A DNA stretch of 47,325 nt from Candidatus Terrybacteria bacterium RIFCSPHIGHO2_01_FULL_43_35 (lineage in GTDB: Bacteria > Patescibacteriota > Minisyncoccia > Terrybacterales > GWB1-40-14), in contig MHSR01000001.1 in the NCBI GenBank assembly GCA_001822815.1, forward strand, positions 1 to 47,325, read 5' to 3'. The notes under the pieces were generated by a model, which worked only from the letters and a program-made list of their open reading frames with translations, was not told the DNA's origin and made no database searches. Positions 1-8,184 of this stretch are shown here, piece by piece (the stretch's first letter is position 1; each line of letters starts with the position of its first letter). Position numbers and translations under genes: made by a program.

Positions 1-92
1 GTCGTTGCATCAACGGCCTCGTTTTCATCAAATTTAAGAGTACCGGTCAACCGTTCAAAAAAAGATTTAGGGCTATTTTGTTTATCGGTCAT
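1..92 (-). CDS. N-terminus of an unidentified protein (cut by window edge)
   Basis: On the minus strand an open frame begins with ATG at 92-90 and runs off the window edge. The visible 30 residues start MTDKQNSPKSFFERLTG and are hydrophilic, with no signal peptide or membrane segment. A TATAAC-like box lies just upstream of the ATG on the minus strand, so it may have its own promoter. It follows prsW in the same direction with a gap of about 85 bases. The family is not recognised from so short a piece. Confidence rests on the uninterrupted frame to the edge and the syntenic position. Confidence 0.45.
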   Translation of the reverse strand, partial: MTDKQNSPKSFFERLTGTLKFDENEAVDAT

Positions 93-176
93 TTTTAAAT
101 GAGGTTATAGAAGTTGGGGCGCAAGGCATAGTTTTATTTAACTAAACCCCTTACCCTAAACACTAAACCTTGATAA

Positions 177-995
177 TTAACTTTCTTGTGCATGGTCGCC
201 TAAATTTACAAAATTGTGGTTGCGGCTCAAACGGTGTAAATGTTGTATTAGTACAAATAAACCCGCCGCGCTGACCACAAGTAATAATATTATGGATCTA
301 AAAAAGTAATTAAAGTTTTCGCTGCCAAGTTCTGTTTCTGCCGTAATACCCACGAATATATTATACAGTCCGTGAACTAACGTTGCAATCGCAACCCCGG
401 GAATAAGCAATATGAAATGAGATTTTTTACTGAAAAAGGCCCGAGCTAAAGCATATCCGACCATGCCGGATGATAGGGTGTGCAAGAATGTTGCTCCCAG
501 GAAACGTAGTGTCAGCACTGCGGTAATGTCATGAAATTGAGCCCTATGTCCGGCAAGATAGTTTACTGTGGAAACGTTTTCAACAGCCGCAAACCCCAGC
601 GCGGCGATAATCATATATATCATCGCGTCAATCGGTTCATCGAAATCCCTTTTTCTTAGCACCGTAAAGAATACCGCCAGATATTTGACTATTTCTTCAA
701 TGAAGGCAATACCAAAGAAGTTAAAAAATAAGAAAACCGGTGTCGTGACTTCTTTGAGCGCATTCATAACTTGGCCGGATGTTTGTGCGCATTCGGATGG
801 TAAAATGAAACAAGCAACATTTACTTCAAGAATAGCGGCGGCGAAAGCCGAGATCATTCCCACAACAAAAACCCAAAGCACGAGGCGTTTTGGTTCAGGT
901 TTTACGTCCTCGTGCAGATAAAAAGCCAGCCAAATAATGGATGGCAATAATCCCATTATGGCCAGAATTACAAAAGAAGATAGATTAATCTGCAT
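177..995 (-). CDS. prsW: PrsW-family intramembrane metalloprotease
   Basis: This 272-aa polytopic membrane protein has about seven hydrophobic segments. The PrsW/CPBP-like motifs are visible: EEIVKY at residues 100-105, a GFAAVEN block ending at E139-N140, H172 in a membrane helix, and H208 in VHGLYN. In the PrsW family these Glu and His residues form the presumed metal site that cuts membrane-bound anti-sigma factors; the substrate here is unknown. The start lies four bases after the valS stop on the same strand, so the two are probably co-transcribed. No cognate anti-sigma/sigma pair is in the window. The family call is solid; the role is inferred. Confidence 0.88.
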   Translation of the reverse strand: MQINLSSFVILAIMGLLPSIIWLAFYLHEDVKPEPKRLVLWVFVVGMISAFAAAILEVNVACFILPSECAQTSGQVMNALKEVTTPVFLFFNFFGIAFIEEIVKYLAVFFTVLRKRDFDEPIDAMIYMIIAALGFAAVENVSTVNYLAGHRAQFHDITAVLTLRFLGATFLHTLSSGMVGYALARAFFSKKSHFILLIPGVAIATLVHGLYNIFVGITAETELGSENFNYFFRSIILLLVVSAAGLFVLIQHLHRLSRNHNFVNLGDHAQES

Positions 996-999
996 GTGT

Positions 1000-3249
1000 T
1001 TATTTTTGGGTTTTTGGCCACGACTCTATCATTAAGAGCGACGATCCGTCTCCTTTTATATTATCCCAAATCGCTTCGGTAATATATGGCATAAAGGGAT
1101 GGAGAAGTTTAAGAATTTGGCTTAGAGAATAAAGTAATATTTTTTGCGTATCGGCTTTCTCCGACGCATTTTTCAGTTGCGTTTTCGCGGCTTCAATATA
1201 AATATCGGCGAACTCATGCCACGTAAACTGGTAAATATTTTGCGCCGCTTCGTGCAAGGCCAGATTATCCAGATTTTTGGTTACGGTTTTAATCGTATCG
1301 TTCAATTCTTTAGTAATTTTTTTATCCGGTTCTGTTAACGGTCTTGGTGCTTCTTTCGGTAATTTCGCGCCTTCAACGTTCATAATTATAAAGCGTGAAA
1401 TGTTCCATAGTTTATTGGCAAAATGCTTCATTCCGCGTATTTTTTCTTCAGCCAAAGGAATATCGTTGCCGGCGGCAGTTGAGAAAATTAGAGCGAAACG
1501 AAGCGCATCGGCTCCGTAAGTGTCAATTACGCCCAATGGATCAACCACATTTCCTTTGCTTTTGGACATTTTTTGCCTGTCTTTGTCGCGTACCAGGCCA
1601 TGCAGAAACACCGTTCTGAACGGCTCTTTCCCGATTCGATAATAAGAAAGCATTATCATGCGCGCAACCCAGAAAAACAGAATGTCCCATCCCGTCTCCA
1701 TAACCGAAGTAGGGAAGTAAGTTTCAAAATCTTTTTCTCCATTAGCCATTAAAGTTGCATACGGCCATTGTCCTGAAGAAAACCAAGTATCAAAGGTATC
1801 AGGATCCTTGTTCAGTTTTTGCGATGCGCATTTTGGACAAGCAGTGATTTTATCTTCAGTATCTATGATATTTTCTCCGCAGTCGGCGCAGTATTTCACC
1901 GGAATGGGGATGCCCCACCAAATCTGACGACTGATTGGCCAGTCACGAAGATTATTCATCCAGTGAAGAAATATTGCTCTAAATCTGTCAGGAATTATTT
2001 TAACGCCCAGATCAGTATCTTTATTTATATTTTTCTTAAGTTTTTCATCTAACGTCGTTCCAATATTAACAGCCCTTACCGCCATATCTCTAAGCGAAGA
2101 CCCATTTGGTAATGGTTTAGTTGTCGCCACATACCATTGCGGAACTATTAATGGTTCAATTACGTTGCCGCATTTGTAGCATAATTGAACGTTGTGTTTA
2201 TAAGCGTCATCAATTTTTACTAGCAGGCCACGTGCTTTGAGATCGGCAACTATTTTTTCGCGCGCCTCTTTTATTTTCATTCCCGCATATGGGCCGGTAA
2301 GTTCATTTAGGCGACCGAATTTGTCTATAACCTGTTTCGGTCCCGGAATTTCATCTTTATGGCGCGTCCATATCTCAAAGTCTGCCGGGTCATGTGCCGG
2401 CGTCACTTTAACGACTCCAGTTCCGAATTCAGGATCCACGGCTTCGTCAGCTATCACGCGCAGTTTTACCGGTCCGGCCTGCCCAGCCCCGGTTTCATGA
2501 AACTGGGGCTGGGTGAACATTTCAACTTCTATTTCCTGACCGATATATTGTTTATATCTCTCGTCGTTGGGATTTACGGCAACGCCAGTATCGCCGAATT
2601 TGGTTTCCGGACGCACCGTGGCGAGTGTAAACGGTCCATATTTCATATAATAAAGCGGGTCCTGGCGCTCTTCGTATTTTGTTTCAAGGTCAGAAAGCGT
2701 GGTCTGGTGTTTGGTGCACCAGTTTGAGATGCGCTCGCCGCGATATACCAGGCCATCATCAACCATTTTTTTGAATGTTTCATATACTATTTTTATGATG
2801 CGCGGATCAAGCGTAAATACATTGCGCGACCAGTCACAGGATGCGCCGAGGCGTTTGATGCCTTCTTCGCTATTGTGTTTGTTTTCTTGGACAAAGCCCC
2901 ATATTTCTTTGTAGAACTCTTCGCGCTGCATTTTAAAACGACTGCGGCCTTCTTTTTCAAGTTTTTTCTCAAATACCACTTGTGTTTCAAAACCGGCGTG
3001 ATCGGTGCCTGGCAGCCATAGCGTTTTGAAGCCGCGCATGCGGTGATAGCGTATGAGAATATCTTCGATTGTAAACCCTAAGGCATGACCAACATGCAGA
3101 GGAGCGTTGGCATTGGGCGGCGGCATTATTATGGTATATGGTTCGCCGTTGCCGGGTAAATTATCAGGATTAAAAAAACCGCTCGCTTCCCATCGAGCGT
3201 ATATCTCTTTTTCTGTTGCTTGTGGATCGTAATTCTTGGGCAATTCCAT
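1000..3249 (-). CDS. valS: Valyl-tRNA synthetase, short form
   Basis: Class I aminoacyl-tRNA synthetase that charges tRNA-Val in the cytoplasm. The HIGH-type signature reads HVGH at residues 52-55 after PPPNANAP. The KMSKS loop (DRQKMSKSKGN) is near residue 560. The editing (CP1) domain contains TWFSS-type and zinc-ribbon sequences (CYKCG near 355, then two CxxC pairs near 455-475). The protein is only 749 aa, against about 880-950 in most bacteria. It ends just after the anticodon-binding helices (HPFMPYITEAIW) and lacks the C-terminal coiled-coil arm. It lies 27 bases downstream of tsaD and 4 bases upstream of prsW, in one apparent operon. The amino acid specificity is assigned from overall similarity to ValS. 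Confidence 0.93.
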   Translation of the reverse strand: MELPKNYDPQATEKEIYARWEASGFFNPDNLPGNGEPYTIIMPPPNANAPLHVGHALGFTIEDILIRYHRMRGFKTLWLPGTDHAGFETQVVFEKKLEKEGRSRFKMQREEFYKEIWGFVQENKHNSEEGIKRLGASCDWSRNVFTLDPRIIKIVYETFKKMVDDGLVYRGERISNWCTKHQTTLSDLETKYEERQDPLYYMKYGPFTLATVRPETKFGDTGVAVNPNDERYKQYIGQEIEVEMFTQPQFHETGAGQAGPVKLRVIADEAVDPEFGTGVVKVTPAHDPADFEIWTRHKDEIPGPKQVIDKFGRLNELTGPYAGMKIKEAREKIVADLKARGLLVKIDDAYKHNVQLCYKCGNVIEPLIVPQWYVATTKPLPNGSSLRDMAVRAVNIGTTLDEKLKKNINKDTDLGVKIIPDRFRAIFLHWMNNLRDWPISRQIWWGIPIPVKYCADCGENIIDTEDKITACPKCASQKLNKDPDTFDTWFSSGQWPYATLMANGEKDFETYFPTSVMETGWDILFFWVARMIMLSYYRIGKEPFRTVFLHGLVRDKDRQKMSKSKGNVVDPLGVIDTYGADALRFALIFSTAAGNDIPLAEEKIRGMKHFANKLWNISRFIIMNVEGAKLPKEAPRPLTEPDKKITKELNDTIKTVTKNLDNLALHEAAQNIYQFTWHEFADIYIEAAKTQLKNASEKADTQKILLYSLSQILKLLHPFMPYITEAIWDNIKGDGSSLLMIESWPKTQK

Positions 3250-3276
3250 GAATACCCAACCATAATAACAGATTTC

Positions 3277-4368
3277 TTATAAGCGTACACGTACGTTCTT
3301 CCACGTACCGCGCTTGCCTCCAAGCCACTGAAAATATCCAGCCGCGGCTATCATAGCCGCATTATCTAAAGCAAGACCAACTGTAGGTATTTTAAGTACT
3401 GTTTTTGGCAGTTCATAAGTTATGCGTTCGGATAGCTGACGCCTTAATTCTTGGTTGGCCGAAACTCCGCCGCCAATAATCACAGTTTTGGCGTTATATT
3501 TTTTTGCCGCGCGCAAAGTTTTTGATAGCAATACGTCCACTACCGCTTGTTGAAATTCCGCGCATATTTCATTTCTTATTTCTTGAGGCAATCGCTTGCC
3601 GTATTTTTTATGAAGATCTTGCGTCAGGTATAAGACAGCTGTTTTTAAGCCAGAAAAACTGAAGTTATAATCACCAGAATTCATCATCGGTCGTGGCAAG
3701 GTAATGTTTATTTTTCGCTTTGCGCTTTGCGTTTTACGCTTAGCCGCTGCAGCAGCGGCGACAGGCGGTCCTCCCGGAAAGGGTAGGCCAAGCATGCGCG
3801 CAACTTTATCAAAAGCTTCGCCAGCGGCATCATCCAAAGTTTCGCCTATAAGTTTCATGTGATTGTAGTCTTGCATTAAAATAATTTGGGTATGTCCGCC
3901 AGAAACCAGCAAACCAACCGCCGGAAATTTTATCGTTTTGGAATTTGGAATTTGGGTTTTGGATTTTGGTACATTTGTTGGCACCAACAAATGTGCGACC
4001 GCGTGTCCTTGCATATGATCAATGCCCAAAATAGGTTTTTTAAGCGCCCAGGCTAATGCGCGTGCGGCATTAACGCCGACAAGTAAAGCTGGCATAAGTC
4101 CCGGATGATCGGTTACGGATATTAAGTCTATTTCCTTGGGCTTTATTTTTGCCGCGTTGAAAGCCTTTTTGAATACAGGAACGATGTTTTTGGCGTGTGC
4201 CCGCGCGGCCATAGCCGGCATAACCCCGCCGTATTTTCTGTGGATTTTAACTTGCGAAGATACCACGTTGCTTAAAATCTTGAACTTCGGATTTTTGATT
4301 GAACCCGAAGCCCTGACAATAGAAGCGCAGGTATCATCGCAAGAAGTTTCAATTCCAAGTATAATCAT
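3277..4368 (-). CDS. tsaD: tRNA N6-adenosine threonylcarbamoyltransferase TsaD
   Basis: Kae1/TsaD ASKHA-fold protein that transfers threonylcarbamoyl to A37 of ANN-decoding tRNAs, normally with TsaB, TsaC and TsaE (none seen here). The start MIILGIETSCDDT matches the family N-terminus, and a TATAGC-like box lies about 12 bases upstream. An in-frame ATG at 4389 would add MSQYSNS. The metal-binding motif is HMQGH followed by AHLL, and LVSGGHTQ and NFSFSGLKTA follow. Two insertions are odd: a Lys/Pro/Asn-rich stretch between AHLL and FPAVGLL (about 15 residues), and an Ala/Lys-rich stretch after FPGGPP. Their DNA resembles the low-complexity spacer sequence seen between genes in this window. Confidence 0.93.
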   Translation of the reverse strand: MIILGIETSCDDTCASIVRASGSIKNPKFKILSNVVSSQVKIHRKYGGVMPAMAARAHAKNIVPVFKKAFNAAKIKPKEIDLISVTDHPGLMPALLVGVNAARALAWALKKPILGIDHMQGHAVAHLLVPTNVPKSKTQIPNSKTIKFPAVGLLVSGGHTQIILMQDYNHMKLIGETLDDAAGEAFDKVARMLGLPFPGGPPVAAAAAAKRKTQSAKRKINITLPRPMMNSGDYNFSFSGLKTAVLYLTQDLHKKYGKRLPQEIRNEICAEFQQAVVDVLLSKTLRAAKKYNAKTVIIGGGVSANQELRRQLSERITYELPKTVLKIPTVGLALDNAAMIAAAGYFQWLGGKRGTWKNVRVRL

Positions 4369-4452
4369 ACTGTTGCTATATTGAGACATTTTTGATACTT
4401 TTGGAAGTGCAAGGAAGCGTAAGGCTTAAAGCGGAAAGTGTAAAACTAAAGT

Positions 4453-4493
4453 ATCTCCGCGAAGCGGAGATTAAAAATGTCGCCCTTGGCGAC
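4453..4493. repeat. Two short palindromes between tsaD and tRNA-Glu
   Basis: ATCTCCGC-GAA-GCGGAGAT (4453-4471) and GTCGCC-CTT-GGCGAC (4479-4493) lie side by side in an A/T-rich spacer. Neither is followed by a clear T-tract on the plus strand. They sit between the divergent 5' ends of tsaD and tRNA-Glu, so a terminator role is unlikely. They look like small hairpin repeats. Confidence 0.5.
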
Positions 4494-4534
4494 TCACCAA
4501 ACTTTTTACTTTTGCATTTTGAATTTGAGGTAAT

Positions 4535-4606
4535 GGCCCCGTCGTCTAATGGTTAGGACGTCGCCCCTTCAAGGCGGCAATACGGGTTCGATTCCCGTCG
4601 GGGCTA
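4535..4606 (+). tRNA. tRNA-Glu(TTC), with unusual C33
   Basis: A 72-nt cloverleaf: acceptor GGCCCCG/CGGGGCT (first pair G-U), D arm GTC..GAC, anticodon stem TCGCC/GGCGG, loop CCTTCAA with anticodon TTC, variable CAAT, T arm ACGGG-TTCGATT-CCCGT, discriminator A. The overall sequence closely matches bacterial tRNA-Glu. Position 33 is C rather than the near-universal U. CCA is not encoded. Confidence 0.93.
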
Positions 4607-4650
4607 CATTTGCTTTTTAGATCAATCCATTGTATTATTATTAATGATGA

Positions 4651-4790
4651 ATCCCGTTAGAGACAGCATAACGGGAAATTATAAGTAATTTGTACGGTAT
4701 ACAGATATTAAATTTTTAAACAAGATCAAGGCGCAATTTACGGAAGCGCTTTAAATTCCTCCGTAAAGCGCTTCCTATCTCTAACGGGAT
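4651..4790 (+). promoter_or_regulatory. CCCGTTAG element A: 140-bp inverted-repeat 5' leader
   Basis: The left arm ATCCCGTTAGAGACAG (4651-4666) pairs with the right arm CTATCTCTAACGGGAT (4775-4790) at 15 of 16 positions. The final AT is the start of the ATG of the 76-aa gene. An inner hairpin, GGAAGCGCTTTA / TAAAGCGCTTCC, lies at 4742-4774. The left arm can instead pair locally with AACGGG at 4669-4674. TATTAT boxes lie about 10-18 bases before the left arm, so transcription may begin close to the element. Sequence, length and hairpin match elements B and C. The function is inferred. Confidence 0.7.
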
Positions 4791-5019
4791 GAAAAGGAAC
4801 AAAGAAGAAATGGAGCTTAACCAGAGACTCATACCGCTTCCGGCGTTTTTGGCTTCATACAATAAAAATATTCCCGCAAGTTTTCCGCAAGCCTCTGTCG
4901 CAATATTAAAAAAGTTTCAGGGAACCTATCCCATGCTTTTTAAGAAAGGCAATATGTGGTCTATAGATCAGCATCGTAAGAAATTGATTGATTGGCTTTC
5001 TGTATATCGTGATATCTAA
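4789..5019 (+). CDS. Unidentified 76-aa protein
   Basis: A small soluble, basic protein (MKRNKEEMELNQRLIPLPAF...), with no signal peptide or membrane segment. It contains an aromatic/hydrophobic C-terminal half (MLFKKGNMWSIDQHRKKLIDWL) that looks like a compact helical fold. I do not recognise the family. The ATG is fused to the right arm of a CCCGTTAG element, as for pilT and gatA, which supports the gene being real and the start correct. A weak hairpin (TCCTC/GAGGA, then a T-run) follows at 5067-5093 and could terminate it. Confidence 0.65.
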   Translation: MKRNKEEMELNQRLIPLPAFLASYNKNIPASFPQASVAILKKFQGTYPMLFKKGNMWSIDQHRKKLIDWLSVYRDI

Positions 5020-5097
5020 AATATCCGGAGAAGTCCCTCATTAGAACTTTCTTGTTTCAAAAATATTCCTCCATAATTTGCGAGGATTTTTTGTTTA

Positions 5098-5170
5098 CCC
5101 CGTTAGAGGCCACGCCTCCGCCAGAGGCAGGCCCAAAAAGTGCCTGCGGGGCGGGCTGCCTCTAACGGGG
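5098..5170. repeat. CCCGTTAG element G: short GC-rich variant
   Basis: The arms CCCCGTTAGAGGC (5098-5110) and GCCTCTAACGGGG (5158-5170) are perfectly complementary over 13 bp. The interior is GC-rich and self-complementary (GCCTCCGCC with GGGGCGGGC; AGGCAGGC with GCCTGC). It shares the terminal core with elements A-F but not their interior. It lies between the 76-aa gene and the exonuclease gene, about 65 bases before the latter's start, so it is not joined to a start codon. Confidence 0.7.
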
Positions 5171-5218
5171 TTTACGCCCATGGTTTGGTTTTGAAACTGG
5201 ACAAAATTAAGGCTTGGC

Positions 5219-5224
5219 TATACT
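5219..5224 (+). promoter_or_regulatory. -10 box of the exonuclease gene
   Basis: TATACT ends 10 bases before the ATG at 5235, so transcription would start almost at the start codon (leaderless mRNA). This supports choosing 5235 over the upstream TTG at 5214, which overlaps the box. Confidence 0.5.
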
Positions 5225-5234
5225 CTTATATTTA

Positions 5235-5837
5235 ATGAATTCTAATGATATCAATAATGACCCAAATATAAGACCACTGGCTTTTTTGGATACGGAGACT
5301 ACCGGGCGCTATCCTGGCATGCACGAATTGCTGGAAATAGGAGTGGTTATTGCGCGCGCCGATAATTTGGCGATGATGGATTCGTTTGCCATAAAAGTTA
5401 AACCAGAACATATAGAAAAAGCCGAACCTGAAGCATTGGCTGTAAACCGCTGGAATGAAGAAGAGTGGCGTGATGCATTGCCTATTGCTGAAGCAATAAA
5501 GATATTTGGCGAGCGTGCGCGAGGTGCCACGCCCGTAGGCTGGAACGTTTCTTTTGACCGCTCTTTTTTGGAGCCGGCCATGAACAGGCTTGGGTTAGTG
5601 CTTGATGATTTCGCCCTTGATTATACTTGGCGGGATATAAAAATGGACTTTATCCGCTGGGCTTATCTCACTGGCCAGGAAGAAAAATTCGCGCCGCGTT
5701 TCAGTTTGTCTTCGGCCATGCGGTATTTCGGCATATCAGCCGATGATCATCACCGCGCCTTGCCAGACGCTATCGCCACCTGGCAAATGGCGCAACGTCT
5801 CGAAGAAGAGTTCGCAAAACTCAAAATCAAATCCTAA
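5235..5837 (+). CDS. DEDDh 3'-5' exonuclease (DnaQ/RNase T-like)
   Basis: A 200-aa single-domain exonuclease. The catalytic set is visible: D19 and E21 in FLDTETTG (Exo I), D108 in NVSFDRSF (Exo II), and H173 with D178 in HHRALPDA (Exo III, the H-x4-D of DEDDh enzymes). Such proteins remove nucleotides from DNA or RNA 3' ends. This one carries no polymerase domain, so it could be a free-standing proofreading subunit or a repair/RNA-trimming nuclease. The ATG at 5235 is preferred because a -10 box overlaps the earlier TTG at 5214. It is a single gene between a hairpin element and the prkA cluster. Confidence 0.88.
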   Translation: MNSNDINNDPNIRPLAFLDTETTGRYPGMHELLEIGVVIARADNLAMMDSFAIKVKPEHIEKAEPEALAVNRWNEEEWRDALPIAEAIKIFGERARGATPVGWNVSFDRSFLEPAMNRLGLVLDDFALDYTWRDIKMDFIRWAYLTGQEEKFAPRFSLSSAMRYFGISADDHHRALPDAIATWQMAQRLEEEFAKLKIKS

Positions 5838-5919
5838 TTATTGACTCTTGCTAATTATTTTCGTACGCTAAAGGCAACTAAAAGTTCATTGATAAAGCTT
5901 TAGAAAGCAGGAGCCAATC

Positions 5920-8067
5920 ATGAACATCGAGTTGCTGGTTTTTGCCTCGGCAATCTTTTTGATTGCGGCCGCGTTGATTGTATTTGCAGCCGTGTTAATC
6001 GAAAAGCGATTAAGCGCTTTGAACAAAACACTTTCAGCTAACAGGAATCAACCCTCGGACGAGTCTGTCGAAGAAATGCCGCAATTAACCGGCAATAAGG
6101 AAACTTCAATTGAAGACACAAAGCCGATTCCACCGTCTCAGCCAAAACCAGAGATGACCGTAGCTGATTTTCTGGAGAAAGCAAAATCTGATCCTCAAAT
6201 GCTTGAGAGTGCGGCGCAGATGATTTATCGCGCGGTTTTTGAAGAGCCTGGATTCATCAAGATTTCTCATGAAACCAATGCGAAAGCTTCGCAAGCCATA
6301 GGACTTATTCCTGGCCAGACATTGAATGTTCCTAAATCCTTCTACGGTCAATTTTTCGGCAGGGAGCGGGAGTTGGCCCAGTTGACTCTGTTTATGGCTT
6401 CGGCCGCCAAGGGAGCTGAAGACGCGCGACAGGTTTTTGCTTTGGTGGGCCCGCGCGGCACAGGCAAATCGCAGATGATCGAGTTCATGAAGCGCAAGAT
6501 AACCGGACAGGTTATTTACACGCTTAAAGGCTGCGACAATAATGATCATCCAATGTGGATTACGCCTTTGAATAAGCGCAACGCATTGGCCGAAGAATAC
6601 GGATTTATGCCCGGATCTACCCCGTCTGCTTTACCAACGCATCCGACGTTCAGAGGCGATATATGCCCGCAGTGCCGTTTACGTCTTGAACAGGAATATA
6701 ATTTTGAATGGCGTAAGTTCCCGGTAGTGAAGAGAAAAATTTCTTCGCGCCGCGGCGTTGGCATTGCCGTAGTGGATCCTGTTGATCCTAACAACCAAGA
6801 TATCGGTGTTCTTATCGGCACCATTTCTATTAAGGATCTTGATAAATACGATGAAGGCGACCCGCGCACCATGGTTTTACGCGGAGCATTCAACAAAATG
6901 AACCGCGGCATCGGCGAATTCCGAGAAGGATGGAATAACGATTCTCAATATTTGTATCCCATCATCTTCTCTACGCAGGAAGGCACTGTTGATTCGCCCG
7001 GTCAATACGAGCTGGTTTCGCACGATTCTTGCCAGGTTTTCCACTCTAACATGGGAAGTTGGCACAAGTTCCTGTCTGACCCAAACAGCGAGGCGCTTAT
7101 TGGCCGCGTTGAGCCGATACTGTATAGACATCTTTTGCGTTATACCGAAGAAGCCAAGGTTTATGAAAAGGAACGTCAGCGTTCTTTGTACGGAAGGTCA
7201 AACATCTCGCCGCATACCCTGGAAGCTTTAGCCTTCCATGCGGTTATAACTCGTTGCGATCCTCAGATTGATAAGCCCATAGGTTATGATAAGGCGTTGA
7301 TTTATGATGGCTTCGGCATCGATCCTATGAACACGCCTCAGAAATTGCTGCAGATGTCGCCAAAAGATGGCTTGATGGGTTTGGATAGCCGTTTCTTCAC
7401 TAAAGTGCTTGGTGAGGCTTATGCAAGATCAGGAGGAGCTTGTTTAATCTGGAGTGATTTGCGAAATCAAGTTTCACAAAGCCTCAAGAGAAATTTTGAG
7501 GTAGGGGAATTAACTCTTCCTGAATTCAACTATTTCCAGGAAGTGCTTGCCCAAGCCGACGTTTTTTACCTCAACAGTCTCGATAATGACCTTAAGTTTA
7601 TAAGCAGCAAGGCAATGCAAGAATTGGCTCTTAATCTTTTCTATAAATATTGCGATCATTTGCGGCGTTGGAGCGTAAGGCATAAAGCCCGCATTCATAG
7701 CCAAGATGAAAGCATATTTCCTGAGTATAGCGAAGACGTTTTAAGCGTAATAGAAAAGCATCTCGGTGTACGCGCCAACGATCTTGATGGTTTCCGTGAG
7801 GAGTTTGTTGATTGGCTGATTGATTACGAAACGCGCAACAAAGAACAACCCAAGTGGGATGTTCATCCGCGTCTGCGTAGAGCCATTGAATCCGTTTTGT
7901 GGACGCGCCTGCAGAACATTTTGCGCATTCCGCAGTCATCCGCGCTCCTTTCGGAAGAAGATGCGCTTATCTATCGCTCGGTTGTTGCCGAAATGCTTAC
8001 GCGCGGCTATCACGAAGATTGCGTTGACCGCGTTCTGGCCTCCGCTTCAGATCTTTGGACAACATAA
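5920..8067 (+). CDS. prkA: PrkA/YeaG-type serine protein kinase, membrane-anchored
   Basis: A 715-aa protein related to PrkA/YeaG, an AAA+-type ATPase with a C-terminal kinase-like domain. It has a Walker A motif GPRGTGKS at 177-184, NNDHPMW near 207-213, the block PNNQDIGVLIG, and ATP-domain sequence STQEGT. Unlike E. coli YeaG (about 640 aa) it has an N-terminal transmembrane helix (residues about 5-28), a charged linker to about 80, and a CPQC pair at 249-252. A clear Shine-Dalgarno site (AGCAGGAG) precedes the ATG. It is followed by a terminator, then yeaH and spoVR homologues, a grouping known for stress and stationary-phase functions in other bacteria. Confidence 0.92.
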   Translation: MNIELLVFASAIFLIAAALIVFAAVLIEKRLSALNKTLSANRNQPSDESVEEMPQLTGNKETSIEDTKPIPPSQPKPEMTVADFLEKAKSDPQMLESAAQMIYRAVFEEPGFIKISHETNAKASQAIGLIPGQTLNVPKSFYGQFFGRERELAQLTLFMASAAKGAEDARQVFALVGPRGTGKSQMIEFMKRKITGQVIYTLKGCDNNDHPMWITPLNKRNALAEEYGFMPGSTPSALPTHPTFRGDICPQCRLRLEQEYNFEWRKFPVVKRKISSRRGVGIAVVDPVDPNNQDIGVLIGTISIKDLDKYDEGDPRTMVLRGAFNKMNRGIGEFREGWNNDSQYLYPIIFSTQEGTVDSPGQYELVSHDSCQVFHSNMGSWHKFLSDPNSEALIGRVEPILYRHLLRYTEEAKVYEKERQRSLYGRSNISPHTLEALAFHAVITRCDPQIDKPIGYDKALIYDGFGIDPMNTPQKLLQMSPKDGLMGLDSRFFTKVLGEAYARSGGACLIWSDLRNQVSQSLKRNFEVGELTLPEFNYFQEVLAQADVFYLNSLDNDLKFISSKAMQELALNLFYKYCDHLRRWSVRHKARIHSQDESIFPEYSEDVLSVIEKHLGVRANDLDGFREEFVDWLIDYETRNKEQPKWDVHPRLRRAIESVLWTRLQNILRIPQSSALLSEEDALIYRSVVAEMLTRGYHEDCVDRVLASASDLWTT

Positions 8068-8076
8068 CTATTTTTT

Positions 8077-8104
8077 AACCCCAGCAAGCTGGGGTTTTTA
8101 ATTT
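8077..8104 (+). terminator. Rho-independent terminator after prkA
   Basis: AACCCCAGC-AA-GCTGGGGTT followed by TTTTAATTTTT, 10 bases after the prkA stop. It may set the level of the downstream yeaH-spoVR genes. Confidence 0.85.
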
Positions 8105-8184
8105 TTAGAATTTCTTTACATGCCCGCAAACTTGAGTTAAAGTATGAACAATCTATCCTTGAAAATCTTTGGACGAGGTCAACA

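Noticed and set aside
568-921. 117-aa plus-strand ORF inside prsW
   Set aside because: An antisense shadow of a well-supported membrane protease, with no start signal.
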